This document shows positions 1 to 11,628 of a stretch of 64,000 nt of DNA, piece by piece (position 1 is the stretch's first letter; every line of letters starts with the position of its first letter). This stretch comes from Shinisaurus crocodilurus. Lineage: Eukaryota > Chordata > Lepidosauria > Squamata > Shinisauridae. The position numbers were made by a program, and so were the translations under genes. The notes beneath the pieces are model-generated. The model was not told where the DNA came from. It was given only the letters and a program-made list of their open reading frames with translations, and made no database searches. The stretch covers positions 9,853,042 through 9,917,041 of the forward strand of contig CM037885.1 of NCBI GenBank assembly GCA_021292165.1, in the 5' to 3' direction.

Positions 1-75
1 GGGTGTTGAAATGTATGCTTGGTGTGGAATACATGTGCCACTGTATATACAGCATAACAGGTACTGTGTATCTCA

Positions 76-170
76 TTTCATTTCTATACCGCACAATAGC
101 CAAAACTCTCTGGGTGGTTTACAAAGATTAAAACTTAAAAATACATTATAAAAAAAACCATATACATATA
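76..170 (-). mobile_element. LINE/SINE 3'-tail fragment
   Basis: CACAATAGCCAAAACTCTCT then GGGTGGTTTACAAAGATTA is a degenerate copy of the tail also seen at 40508-40570 (CCCAATAGCCGAAGCTCTCT, GGGCGGTTTACA). It is the typical end of a reptile non-LTR element in reverse orientation. Confidence 0.5.
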
Positions 171-759
171 AACATTGAAACAGACAACACAGAGAGAGAC
201 ACATGCATCCAAAACAATTTTTAAACAAGAAGAATTCAGGACCTGATTAAAATCTCATCATATGCTGCCAAATGGCTGAGAGAAGAGGAACATCTTAAAC
301 CTGGCGCTGAAAAGAAAACAATACAATTGGGGGACCACCACCAAGAAGGCCCTCTCCCTTGTTGCTACCTTCGGAGCCTCCCTCCATATTATTCCTAATT
401 ACCCATAGCACAGTCAATGCATACAGTACTTGTGAAGAGAAAGCCCGGTCAGGTACACACACACCCCACTTGGAGCAGCAGCTCAGGTATCCACCTTTCA
501 CCATGTTTACCACACTTGTTTCCTGCAAGGAAGCTCACAGTGGGACACATCTGCATACCCCCCTGGCAACTTCCCCTTCCCTGGCAGCCAAATGAGCTGT
601 GAAGCATCCCCAAACAACAGGAGGGGCGCCAAGGTGTCTGGTGGTCTCAAAGGGTGGCAAGTACTCTTGAGCACCCCTAAGCACCCAGAGAAACAGGTTC
701 TTCCTGACTCCTGACTCGTTTCAACCAATCATGAGGGGAGGGGGCGCAGGAGGGAGCCA

Positions 760-1200
760 AGAAGAGGGTATAAGGAAGGGGGCCTGTGGTGGGAAAAGTT
801 GTTGGTCGTGGGCAGCAAGCTGCCCGGAGGTCCAGGGCTTCAGTCTGACCTCAGCATCCAGCCCCGGGAAGCTCCCGGTGAAACTAGCTGAAATCGCCTG
901 GCCGCTAGCATACGCGGCTTTCGAGGAATCGGGGTCATTCCAGGTAACCCTTGTATGTACTGCTGCTATTGCTCACTCTAAACTGCTGTAAACTGAAGGT
1001 GCGTGTGTGCGTACTGTTCCTGTGTATGGTTTGATACGCTCAATTAAATTCTGTTTACCTGTAAACAGTGTAGTAGCCTCCATTCATAAAACTGCTTCCT
1101 TCACTGTCCTAGCATTAAATTTGGTCACGGCTTCTGCCTAAGTGCCTGCGTGTAAAGGGCTAACTCAGCTCCGGTTAACCCCTTGGTGCCCGAACCCGCG
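760..1200 (+). mobile_element. Candidate LTR fragment with PBS-like motif
   Basis: The order of signals resembles a retroviral-type LTR: GGGTATAAGG (about 767), a GC-richer stretch, a poly(A)-type ATTAAA (about 1043) with T/G-rich sequence after it, then TGGTGCCCGAACCCG at 1184-1198, which resembles a tRNA primer-binding site. I cannot find TG...CA LTR ends or a second LTR, and there is no gag/pol sequence. It is at most an old fragment. Confidence 0.3.
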
Positions 1201-1419
1201 TAAAGGACCGGCTTTGGTCCTTTCCACAGTACTATTGTGTTTATGCATGCAGCCATCTAAGGGGAGCCCTTCTGGAGCAGACCAAGGGGCCACCCAAAAA
1301 AATCTCAGCATCCTTCTTCCTAGCGTGGACAGCTGGAAGCTTTCAAGGAGCCCACACCCAGAGCACAAAAGCAACCTCCCTCCCAAACTGTTTATCGCCA
1401 GTAACTAGTACTCACAGAG

Positions 1420-1570
1420 GTACTCGCCCACTGAATTTGTCTAATCTTTTTAAAAAGCCCTCTAAGCTAGTGGCCATCAACACATCTTGTGGCAGTGAGT
1501 TCCATAAGTTAATTACATATTGTATGAAAGCATGCCTCTCTTTTTGTTCTCCTGTTATTCTTCCCTTGCA
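1420..1570. mobile_element. Interspersed-repeat fragment
   Basis: Shares the segment AGCTAGTGGCCATCAACACA / CTTGTGGCAGTGAGTTCCATA with the longer repeat at 50990-51090 (CTAGGCTAGTGGCCATTGCC, CTTGTGGCAGAGAATTC). Class not determined. Confidence 0.5.
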
Positions 1571-2405
1571 GCTGAGAGAATATGGCTGAATTTGCACAGT
1601 ACATAAGCCTGGATTCCAGTGAATACTGGCTTACCGTGAACAAGCTGCATACTGAACCTGGGATCCGGGCTTGTTGCTCCACTTACAAGCCAGGATCATA
1701 AAACAGGGTTTGTTCTTGGCTTACAAATCCTGGCTTGTTTGGAACAACAAGGCAGGATCTTGGGTTTCCCACTAAACAAACCATGTTCTTTTTTGTTTAG
1801 CTCGTTGCACTAGCAGGAGGAGCAAAGAGAGAGCAAATGGGAGGTGTGTGTGCCAGCATACAGCTTGTTCACAGCAATCCAGGATTCTCCGGAACCCAGC
1901 TTCCCGTTCTGTGCATAAGAAGCCTTTAACTGCCACATGGCCACCCCTGTGAACTGTCACGGGCGGCAAAGATGGGATTTGAACTTGGTTCTCCCAGAAT
2001 CAAAATATAATGCTTTTATTGGTACACTAAACCTGTGCATATGTTGTGTGCACGCAGACACCAATGTCTCACACAACCCATCCCCATGGGGACCCCGCTC
2101 TCTTCTCTAGGTCTCTGGGCTACATGCCAATGCTCAAGGGGGTAATTATAAAGGTGTTTGTTTTCGATTGCCTCATTTAGACACAAGTGACTTTTGTACA
2201 GCACAGAACCCGCCTTGCATGTGCACGCGCATATATATATCATACACATGTATGTCTGATGCAACAGCCCAACACTGAGAAGTAAGGACGTTGCCCACTC
2301 CACTCTTAACTAGGAGGAGCTGAACCACCATTGTTTTCTGCTGAGGGGAGACCCCAAAATAGGGGGAGATGGTTTCTGACCTTTGGAGGTGTGCCATCTA
2401 TGTAT

Positions 2406-2408
<3 letters not shown>

Positions 2409-2441
<33 letters not shown>
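2409..2441 (+). repeat. (CA)n microsatellite
   Basis: About 16 uninterrupted CA units. Confidence 0.98.
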
Positions 2442-2443
<2 letters not shown>

Positions 2444-2989
2444 AATCCCTACCAGTTCAAACTGAGGCCTGGACCGTCCCCAGAGATGGACTACTCCGTG
2501 GCAGCAGGGACTAAAATGAGAAGCATCGTAACTATGGGTGGAAGCAAGGGAGGCCTTTGTGCCTGGAAACGGGCCCAAATTATTCCTAACTTCATTCATT
2601 ATGGTGTCAGTAACACCGGAGGCAGTCTGACACAGAGGCAGTAGAGCTGTGAATACTTGGGCAAGAGGAAATGAGGCCTAGAGGGCAGGCATGAGAGGAG
2701 ATCCCAGAAGCTTACCACACCTTGTCTCCAGTCCGCTGCTCCATCCCGTTTGCTTGTTGGAGACCGACATCTGCAGTACATTCCACAGTTGGGGAGGCTA
2801 TGGCTATGCAAACAGAACAGAGGGTTACAATACAGGCATCTTTTACTGGGGGGGGGAACAGATTATGTTTTAGGATAGAAGAGGACACCTCCCTGTTACA
2901 AGCCTAGTGAAAAGCCCACTTTTAACAATTCTCACTACAGGCCTGATGAAAAGCCCACTTTAAACCATTCTAAGGACCTTTATTAGAGT

Positions 2990-3056
2990 GTTCTCCAACC
3001 TTGGGTCCCCAGATGTTTTTGGCCTACAACTCCCAGCATGCCCCAGCCAGCTACTA
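2990..3056 (+). mobile_element. Half copy of the palindromic CCAACCTTGGG MITE
   Basis: Carries one arm (GTGTTCTCCAACCTTGGGTC to CATGCCCCAGCCAGC) of the element that is a full palindrome at 7302-7445 and 52018-52152; the second arm is missing or degraded. This is a useful single-arm comparison copy. Confidence 0.75.
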
Positions 3057-4524
3057 AAGAGAACACTGCTTTAGTAGCTTGAGAGACATTACTTATGAGA
3101 GCAAACATATGCTCAAGGTACCTGCTACAGAGGGGAGAAAAGAAAGATGTCTCACGAAAGAGGCGCATGGATCCTGTGCCTAGGAAGGGTTTTTTGAGTC
3201 CCTTCTGTGTTGTGCTTTATCACGGACTATTTCTGATCGAGTGCCAAGGGGTCTCACAGTGTAACGCCAAACCGACTGCTTCCGTCTGTTCATCACCGAT
3301 TAAGAAGCAGCAACAGACTTCTGATAATTACATACAATACAGTATTCCTCTCTTACACTTTATCCACATCTGGGAGCTCAGGACAGAAATCTTCCTGCCG
3401 CAACCTCCCCAACTTCTGTTTTATTACTGGGGTGAGATTTTGCCCAATAATTTCAACCTGCAGGTTGGTCCTCTGCTTGGTGAGAAGAATAGTTCTGGAC
3501 AGCTCACTGCTACCAAGTAGTTGTGTAGGGAGAACATCCCACACACAGCAGCCCTGTTTCCATTCCAACATCCATCTTGGGATGATAGTCTGGGACCCTT
3601 TCTGCTCCATACTGGTACATCTGTTTCTGGGAGGTGCCTGGGCCATGGTATTAACTGAACTATATTCTTTTGGGAATATAGGTTTAATTTGATCCAGGAA
3701 CCACTAAGCCTGAGCCACAGAAGTGATTTTTCAGCACCCAGATTCCAAGCAATAATTCCCCTTACTGACTGATCACAAGCATCACACCACCAGACATCTA
3801 GAATCAGTGGGGAAGCTGAGGCTCACCTTGGGGCCTAAGTCCAGCCCCGCCCCCCAATGAACACCCAGAAAGCTGCAATTGCAGAAGCAAACTCCATTTT
3901 ATTCCTGTATTCATGATGGTCCTATGATTTAAGTGAGTTTAAAATGCAAAACTGCTCATGCTCATTCATATAATGTTGGCAAACAGTTTTGTTCTTCTTC
4001 TTCTAATGTATCAAGAATGCAGACACAGTTTTAAAGCATGGAATGACTGTTGAAGGGTGTGGGGGGGGGAGAGAAGAGAAATGCTAGTTGTGTGCTTCAC
4101 AACCAAATACACATGGCAATCCTAAGTCCCGTCCCCTCCCCATAAGACCATAAAGTCCAGGGTCTAAAATTACCTAGCTGCACCACTGTCTAGAATTAGG
4201 GGCCAGCAGGCAAAGTTTGCATGTCCCAGGGTGTGGATCATGTCCCAGCGCTTCTACCTCTAGAAATAAACAACTGATCCCTTCCTACACTCAGTGCCCT
4301 GCCCTACTCAACAGATGTTAGACAGAAATCTTTGCTACGAGTAGAAGGGGAAAGACCTCACAAGGACAAAGCAATGTTTTTTGGTTACCCTCTTCCCAGG
4401 AGAAACAGGATAGTGTTTGGGTAGATTGCACAATGAGAAACCTCCCCCTCTCCCACCCCACACTGTTTTGGGGACGGATTTGTGTGAGGCTCCTTTCAGA
4501 GTCAGGCTCGTTCTCTTTCACCCT

Positions 4525-4655
4525 ATAGGCCCACCTTCCCCAACCTCATGCCCTCCAGGTGGTTTGGACTTCAAGTCCCATCAGCCCCAGCCAGCATGGC
4601 CAATGGTCAGGAATGCTAGAAGCTGTAGTCCAAAATATCTGGTGGGTACCAGGTT
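4525..4655 (+). mobile_element. Foldback hAT-type MITE copy
   Basis: Imperfect inverted repeat: CCACCTTCCCCAACCTCATG ... CCCCAGCCAGCATGGCCAAT ... TAGTCCAAAATATCTGGTGGG. It is one of several diverged copies (others at 13795-14160, 17466-17540, 22071-22135, 57424-57555). Confidence 0.6.
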
Positions 4656-4797
4656 GCCTACTACAAGGCCATCGAGTCCAACCCCCTGCTCAATGCAGGA
4701 AACTAGAGGAGGGGTCTCCCATCCAAGTAATAACCAGGGCTGACCCTGCTTAGCTTTCCACACTCAGACAAGATGAGCCAGCATAAGCCACAGGCCT
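4655..4797 (-). mobile_element. 5S-rRNA-derived SINE
   Basis: On the minus strand the sequence GAAAGCTAAGCAGGGTCAGC, TTATTACTTGGATGGGAGACC matches the internal-control-region end of 5S rRNA, followed by a SINE body (TAGTTTCCTGCATTGAGCAG, GGGGTTGGACTCGATGGCC). It pairs with the + copy at 18309-18467. Confidence 0.75.
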
Positions 4798-4984
4798 GTT
4801 AACTGATGTGATAGTACTGTAGTTAGCTGATGTGATAGTACTGTATTTTTTTTCTTTTGCAATGGGGGTAAGGCTTGAAAGATGGGAGTCAGTTTACAAA
4901 CTGCTCCTGGTTGAATATGTTTACGGGTGCACCCCACTTCAAAATATTTGAGAAGTACTAGATTAAGAGGTTGGTGTGGAGACC

Positions 4985-5215
4985 AGAAGTTCCTGGTTCA
5001 AATCCCATTTCAATCAAAAACTCAGTAGGTAGCCTTAGGCAAGCCATTATTTCCTCAACTCCCCACTCACCCTAATCTACAATAGGGGGATAATAATAAT
5101 TTTTAGAGGGGTAATAATGGCCAACGTTACAAGGCTGTTGTAATGATTACTGAATTGATGCATGCAAGGCACTCTGAAATGCTACATGAACGCTCAGTAT
5201 TATTATTAAGAGGAG
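4985..5215 (+). mobile_element. MIR-like CORE SINE
   Basis: TTCCTGGTTCAAATCCCATT (B-box region), then CCTTAGGCAAGCCATTATTTC, GGGGATAATAATAATT, CAAGGCTGTTGTAATGATTA and TGCTACATGAACGCTCAGTA TTATTATT: the order and content of MIR-family CORE-SINEs. Confidence 0.65.
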
Positions 5216-5539
5216 GGAAACGTCAACAGCTGAGAGGTATTACTGGCAGAAAGCTTGCTGCCTGGATCTCCCTATGCCACTCTGAGAAGGCAGTCTGTAG
5301 AAGGCATGATACATCTTTGAGGTCCCCCTTCCAGTAAACACTCCCTCAAGCCCCCCCTCCCTTGTTAGAAAAGAAACTTCCAAACTGGGAGTGGGGGTTG
5401 ACTGGGTTGTGGCTCTCATAAACCTGTAATTCCCACATCAGTGTGTCCAGGGGAAAATAGTTTAATCAAATCATCTAAAGGGGGTGAATTCCTCAACAGG
5501 TGGGTCATTTTTATTCTTACACTCTTAAAAGTAGCTACT

Positions 5540-5995
5540 GAGCCAGGTTCAAGGGTCTGTCGTTGACATACAAAGTCCTAAATAACTCGGGATCAGGATA
5601 CCTAGTTGACCGCCTTCCCCTATACACACCCAGTTGACCCCCGAGATCTTCTAAGGAGGGCTTATTGGTTATTCCATGACCAACAGAATTTTGCCAGGTG
5701 ACAACACATAAGTGGGCCTTCTTGGTAGTGGCACCCACACTCTGGAACATTCTCCCATGTGTTGTTCTAAAGGCAGAAACTGTTGCATGCTTTTAAACTC
5801 CTCTTGAAAACGTACCTGTTTACACAGGCTTTCCCTGACCTGTAATGGACTAGAACACAGCACTGCTGTTTTACTGTTGTCTTTGCTGTAATGTTTTTAA
5901 TTATCGTTTTTGTATCTGCATTTTAGCATGAACCTCTTAGAGATTTTATTATATTAAACAAGTGTAGAAGAATTATAAATAAATGCAAGTAAATA
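5540..5995 (+). mobile_element. L2/CR1-type LINE 3' end (ORF2 C-terminus fragment)
   Basis: Reading the + strand gives LTYKVLNNSGSGYLVDRLPL, then EGLLVIP and KWAFLVVAPTLWNILP, the conserved C-terminal motif (LTYKALN...GPxYLxDRL; LWNSLP) of L2/CR1-clade reverse transcriptases, with a short AT-rich 3' end. It is 5'-truncated and decayed. Confidence 0.7.
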
Positions 5996-6465
5996 ATTTG
6001 GGCTGCAGGAGTGAAGAGTGCTTGCCCGTTTTAATTCCAATTAAAGAAAAAAGAAAAGAAAAGGGGATGCCTCAGCTACCAGGACTTTAGGAATACACTG
6101 ATCCTAGTGGAAGGAGGAATGCTCACACTATGCCCCAGGATGCAAAGGGTTAACCTAAGCTTGAGATTTGGCACCTGTTTAAAGAGACATGTGGGAATTT
6201 TCCGGTCCTGACCCCTGGCGCTGACCCCTGGCGACCAGGCTACTGGGGGAACCAGGCCAAAATATGGGAACAATCTCCCCAAGCATGAGAAGTGACAGCT
6301 CAGGGGGAATGGAATGAAAGGGGGTGGGTGGGTGAGCAGGCGGGCGGGGGTGGGGAGAGGCAACACAAGGACCAGAGATGGAAGGGGGAGGCTGGAAGAC
6401 CAGAAGGGCACCCAGCTCCTCCCCACACTCCAGCACAAATCCTGAGTTGCAGTTCTCCCTACTCT

Positions 6466-6494
6466 TGTGTGTGTGTGTGTGTGTGTGTGTGTGT
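6466..6494 (+). repeat. (GT)n microsatellite
   Basis: About 14 GT units. Confidence 0.97.
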
Positions 6495-6621
6495 CTTATT
6501 GCAGAGAGAAAGCGCCTCCCGTAGGGATCCCCTTTTGCAGCCCAATTTCTGGCCCATTCACCCACCCTTTTTTGCCCTGCACTGTCCTTGGGCCTATGCT
6601 GGGAGTTTGACTGCCATAAGC

Positions 6622-6622
<1 letters not shown>

Positions 6623-6657
<35 letters not shown>
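6623..6657 (+). repeat. (CAG)n trinucleotide repeat
   Basis: Uninterrupted run of about 11.7 CAG units. It is intergenic or intronic and not part of a recognised reading frame. Confidence 0.97.
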
Positions 6658-6659
<2 letters not shown>

Positions 6660-7301
6660 CCAGGTCTGGTGCCACATTTTCTGGGCCCTGGTTATAAATA
6701 GGCAGCGTTATAAATAATGCAGCATTATTCTCTCTATAATTATCGGGTGGGAAGTTTGTGGCTGGGCTGGCATATTGCAGGACTGAAGGCCAGCACCCTC
6801 TTGTCACCCACCCACCCCCGCCCCTTAAGCCAGGCTTCCTAATTTACACCCCTTCCTCACCGACTTATTGGCTGCTCCTCTGCCAGATTGACAAATAGGC
6901 CAGCGAAACCCTGCCACTGGATCCCTCCATTACCCTCCCCCCCCCCCCCCGAGTCCAGGCTCCACAGCACAAACCGCATCCTTTTCATTTAAACTCTATG
7001 GGAAATAATGGAGCTGAACTGTATCCCACTGTAGGGAGGGAAAAGGGAGCCAGCAGGGAGGGAAAGCTTTCAGAATCATACTGCCTGGTAGGCAGAGGTT
7101 AATTTCTAAAGTGAGACATGTCGACCTCTAGGCCTTAAGCCTGCACAGGAGAGATGCCCCTCTGACCCAGTGGCCCTGTTCCCTAATCCAAAATGTGTAC
7201 AGGTCGCCCATGGTTACTTGATATGGAGGGCGAGGTAAACTGGATATGCTCAGAAACACTCTTGATATATTCTAGGATGGATTCTTAGTGGTTTGGCACA
7301 C

Positions 7302-7445
7302 TCTGGAGCAGTGTTCTCCAACCTTGGGTCCCCAGATGTTTTTGGCCTACAACTCCCAGCATGCCCCAGCCAGCTGGCTGGGGCATGCTGGGAGTTGTAG
7401 GCCAAAAACATCTGGGGACCCAAGGTTGGAGAACACTGCTCCAGA
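7302..7445. mobile_element. Perfect 144-bp palindrome (MITE inverted duplication)
   Basis: Left arm 7302-7373 and right arm 7374-7445 are exact reverse complements with no spacer; the centre is AGCT at 7372-7375. The arm core starts CAGTGTTCTCCAACCTTGGG and runs to CATGCCCCAGCCAG, the same element as at 2990 and 52018. The match extends 7 bp (TCTGGAG) beyond the CAGTG end seen in the 52018 copy. Confidence 0.95.
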
Positions 7446-8979
7446 ACCAAGCCCTAGCAAAAATTAAGACCTCCCCAATCAACCCCGGAAATCTATCAAT
7501 ACAGCTATCATAATTACGTAGTCACTTATACAGTGCCATCAGTGTGCATGGGGATTTACAGAGGACAACATGTCAGTTCCCTGCACCAAAGAGCTTACAA
7601 TCAATCTCATGATACTAGAACTTCCCCCTAAATATCCAGCCCAATTTCCATTATTGACACACAAACCACCAGATCTATTATAGCCCGTTTTCTACAACAT
7701 TTTCAGATGTTTAGGAAATAATATCACTACACACATGCCTACACTCCTCCAGATGTTCAATAATCCCAGGATCCTAGCAAATCCATAACGTTCAGCTAGT
7801 ACGGATGGGGAAACTGAGGCAAAATGAACTGGGGACACAGAACACAGAGCCATGTTCACTCTCAACAGTGACCTCCCCCACAGCTGGTAACAGCACCAAG
7901 GGCACCCTATTCAATCATGGCCAAGTCCGACCCTATATATGCCTACTCAGAAGTAAATCCCACCAAGGTCAATGGACCTCAGGCACACAACTCATTGATG
8001 TGGCTCTTGGTAACTTACTATCCAACCTCCAAAGTTTGTTGGAAGGGTAATGTGTGTGTGGTTGGTCCCTCTGATAGTGTGGGAAGCAAATCTAGGTAAA
8101 TAAACCTACCTCCCTTTCAGCCACAATTAAAAATATAGAACCCAGCATTCTGGGCTTTTGGCAGCTTTAAAAAGATGTCCATATAAGCGTGATTTGTGAG
8201 AAGGGCCGTTTCCCTCCCCACCACCCAATTTTCCACAGGTTTACTACATATGAGGTTTAGTTCAGTTCTGACTAAAACTGGTTTGCTATGCACACTGTAA
8301 AACCAAACCAGTATTAGCCCGCAACATACGCTCAGGTTTAAAATGGCTCCCTTACATTTTCTGTCCCCCATCCACACATGGCCCAAAGAGAGAGAGAGAG
8401 GCTCAAATACAGTTTTCAGCACTCTGTAAAAACAAAACAAAACAAAAAAACCCTATGTGTAAAATCAAACACAAAAAGCTACACCAATTAGAAGGTACCT
8501 TTTTTTTTTAATACAGTATCTCCCTTCCACTTTCAAACTGCTGTTTTCACATGAAGATGAGACACAATCCAAGGTTTCCTTTTCTTTTTAAAGTCCTCTC
8601 AGCATCACTTATTAAAATGTCCTTAGATTTCACCCTTCTTCAAGAATGGGGAAAACAAAGAACCCCCCTCCCCAAGAGAAAACACACACATACTTCTACC
8701 TGTCTTCAGGTCTGCTATTCCACACCTTTCTAACTACCCCACAATAAGAAGTCACTTTCTGATCAGCACCACTAAAGGGAAAAAAGCCAAGAATAGTGGC
8801 ATGCCGGGTCTTCAGATATGCAAAATATTCCGATACGTACACACACACAAACCAGAAACACAGTGGGAAAGGAAAGGGGGGGGGGAGAAAGAGAGAATAA
8901 AGTCACTTACAGAGCAAAGAAGAGACAGGGTTCGTGAGATAAAAAGAGGGGTCACTTTTTCAGGGAGCCCCCCATAGAT

Positions 8980-9760
8980 AGGAAACCTTGTCCCCCGCCC
9001 ACAACTTTCGGCGAGCTCCAAAACTCAACTCAGGGAGCCGGCAGAAGGGAAGGGTCCACAGCAAGAGAGAGCGAGAGAAGGGAGTATATATTTAGCTTCA
9101 GGGCGGGGTCGGCTTAGGAAGAAGAGAAGGAGGAAAAGAAGGAGTAAAGAAGGATTAAACTTAGAAGGGAAGGCCGGGCGCCTTGTGACTCCTCCATTGC
9201 CGAAATAGCAGCGGGAGGCAAAAGGGAAAAGTTTGTTCCTGCGGCTGAATTAGCAGCAGGCACTAAAAACAGCTGCTGTTCCTGCCGCCGCCGCCGCCGC
9301 CGCCCCGGGGTGCCTGCCAGCTGGCATCGCCCTCTTGCCCTGCCCTGCCCTGCCCTGGGCGAGAGGCGCGGGAGACACAAGCACGGGCCGGCCCGCACGG
9401 CCATTCGCACGCAGGCACAACAACACACACGGCTCCTGCCCGCCGGCCCGCCCGTTTTCCCTCCCTCTTTCCCTTCTGCCCACGGGCGAGCGAGCGAGCA
9501 AGCAAGCGTTGAGTTTTGCCTCGCCGGCGCCCTGGCTTTGCAGCGCCTCCTGCTGGCTGCCGCAAACTTACCAGGCCCTAGCTAGAGAAGGATCGGGCGT
9601 TCTCACGTGGCGCGCCTCTGCGACGGCGCTCGTGCGGAGTCAGTGGGTTATGGAAGGAAGCCCCCCTCTGATCCCGCTCGTCGAAGAGGCTCTTTGCCGC
9701 GTCTCTGCATGACTCGCTCCGGCTGCTCCAGCTTGCCTCTTTATAATCAAGGGGCAGTCA
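8980..9760 (-). promoter_or_regulatory. CpG-rich promoter block with minus-strand splice donor
   Basis: A sharply GC- and CpG-rich block containing a (CCG)n run at 9284-9304, tandem CCCTG motifs near 9340, a TATATA stretch at 9083-9090 and a TATAA at about 9742. On the minus strand an excellent donor occurs at 9571 (GGGCCTG then GTAAGTTTGC), so a leftward transcript with a first exon ending at 9572 is plausible. In mammals the gene upstream of CIC is ERF, transcribed away from CIC, which would fit. However, no ERF coding sequence is visible; the minus-strand ATG at about 9710 gives only 20 codons. Gene identity is therefore left open. Confidence 0.45.
9284..9304 (+). repeat. (CCG)n trinucleotide repeat
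   Basis: About seven CCG/CGG units inside the CpG island, typical of promoter/5' UTR DNA. Confidence 0.9.
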
Positions 9761-10297
9761 TGTTCCCCCGTGTTGGCATAGGCTGGGGTTCAGTCACTCC
9801 CGAGACAGAGAGCCAATGGAATTATTCGCCTTCAAAAGGAGGCTGCCTGTTGTGTCTCTGTGAGTCCCTGCTGCGGTGCTGGTTGGGGGGTGCACACGAT
9901 CAGGAGGCATGCGCAAAACAGAAACATGGGATGGGTTTTTCTGAGGGCTGGCAAGCATTAATCCTACACACTTTAAAAGCAAAACTCATGAAGGGGGCGG
10001 GAGTGTCTCCAACTGCAATGCAATTTAAAACAAAAATACACACATCCCTTTGTTACCAGATTGATGTTTCCCAAGTTCTGTCTCCACACTTTGGGAGACT
10101 GTCAACTGCAGAGTTTAGTAGTAGTTACATTAAATGCATTCTGCACATGGTCTCGTAGAGGCACTCTTCGTGTATCTCTTTATTATGTTCCAGAACTAAA
10201 GGGAGGTATCACAGTTAATGTCTTTCCCTTCATTTAGAGGGTGTCTGCTCCTAATTTTGACACCCAGGGGTTGAAAAGTATGCTTGGAGCCACTTAG

Positions 10298-10400
10298 GGC
10301 ACAATCCTATGCCTGTTCAGACAGAAAAATATCCTACAATTCCCAGCAACCCTCCAGTCAGCCATGCTAGCTGGGGAATGCTGGGAATGATAACATCCCT
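10298..10400. mobile_element. Foldback MITE, GGGCACAATCCTATGCC type
   Basis: TTAGGGCACAATCCTATGCC, GTTCAGACAGAAAAATATCC, then a diverged CCCAGC palindromic centre (GCTAGCTGGGGAATGCTGGG). The right terminus is eroded. Confidence 0.55.
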
Positions 10401-11628
10401 TGACAGAAGGATTTAATTTGGGTCTGAGGCCACCAAACCTGTACCTGTTTTCAATTTCAGGGCTCAGCTCTGGAACAAATCAAATATTAATTGAGAATGC
10501 CGAGCATGTGCAGAGTACCTTTTCCTCATGCAACTTGGGCCAATGTTTGTGCAAGTAGAAATACACAAGCTTTTGCGCTTCACCGGACTCTTTATTGGGC
10601 AGAATGGAATTCAGCAATAGAGACCATAGCTTCTTGGGTCATTGCAACACCTTGCTTTGCAACATTTGCACTGGAAAAAAAAACTCTGTGATTAAGTTGC
10701 TTGGTCTGGGGTGACAAATATTTGCTTTGGTGCTGCACTTTGCTTGTTGCATAGCTGAGAATTAGGTGTATTTTCATTCTGCTCAATTAAGAGGTCTGTG
10801 TAACTCAAAAGCTTGTATATTCTTACACTAACAGAAAGAGCTAAAAAGATCTTGCTGTATTTCTTACAGGCACCCAATACATCCAGCAATTTCCTTCCAC
10901 TCATCTACTAGAACCTCTGCAATATTCCCAACAAAATCCCAAATTAAATCCAAAATGCCACCAACTAGGTTAAAGCAGACCCTACTACCCAACACATAAT
11001 ATTTAATTTGTTGCATGTGAAGTGCAGGGAACCCCACTTATCTTGAAGTCCAGTCCCTAACCACAGATAGTTACATGGAGGTCCGGCTATAATTAGTATG
11101 TAATGGGAAGGGAAATATAGTACTTTTCACATGTTCAGATGCACTCCTTTCCAGCCAGCTTGCAAGTGGAGAGAAAACAGTCCTTTGCCAATAAAGGAAG
11201 ATACAGATTTCAGGGGGCTGAGACCACCACTGTGAGAGGGAGGACTTCTGCAAAGGGATGTTGAAATCACAGCAGAAAGCTAATCGGAGGCCATATTACC
11301 CTAAGTGATAACATGGGGACTAACTTCTAAGATAGAGATGATGTTCTACTACATTCCAGGGCTATAATCACAGCATAAATGCAGTTACCTTTGGAAAAGG
11401 TGCTAGAGGGCGGTTACAGGACCAGCACCAGAGGATAGCAAGGTTAGGCGCAGGGTATCAAAGATCAGGGTACACCCTAAGAGAATTCTCCGCTTGCATG
11501 CCCCACCTCTCCCACATTTAGGTCTCAGCAAATCCTGGAGCCAGCAAACCCAACCCCCTCCCCCGCAAATCCTGGAGCTAGCAACATTGGGGGCTGCAGC
11601 TGGGAGATTAGTTGGAGTATCTCTAGAA

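Larger units (their letters stand above)
1..8979. other. Intergenic or intronic DNA without recognised gene
   Basis: No open frame resembles a known protein apart from the LINE fragment at 5540. The sequence is moderate-GC with repeat copies listed separately: a LINE-tail fragment at 76-170, LTR-like DNA at 760-1200, an interspersed-repeat fragment at 1420-1570, microsatellites, MITEs and a MIR-like SINE. The rest (for example 300-750, 1600-2400, 3050-4500, 7450-8800) shows nothing I can classify. If the minus-strand exon at 9572 is real, this is its first intron. Confidence 0.6.

Noticed and set aside
8795..8815. GAAGACCCGGCATGCC on the minus strand as an ERF start (MKTPA)
   Set aside because: It lacks the ATG and the frame does not continue; a chance resemblance.
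9607..10158. 183-codon + strand open frame
   Set aside because: Starts in the CpG island and runs into ordinary AT-rich DNA; low-complexity start and no recognisable domain.
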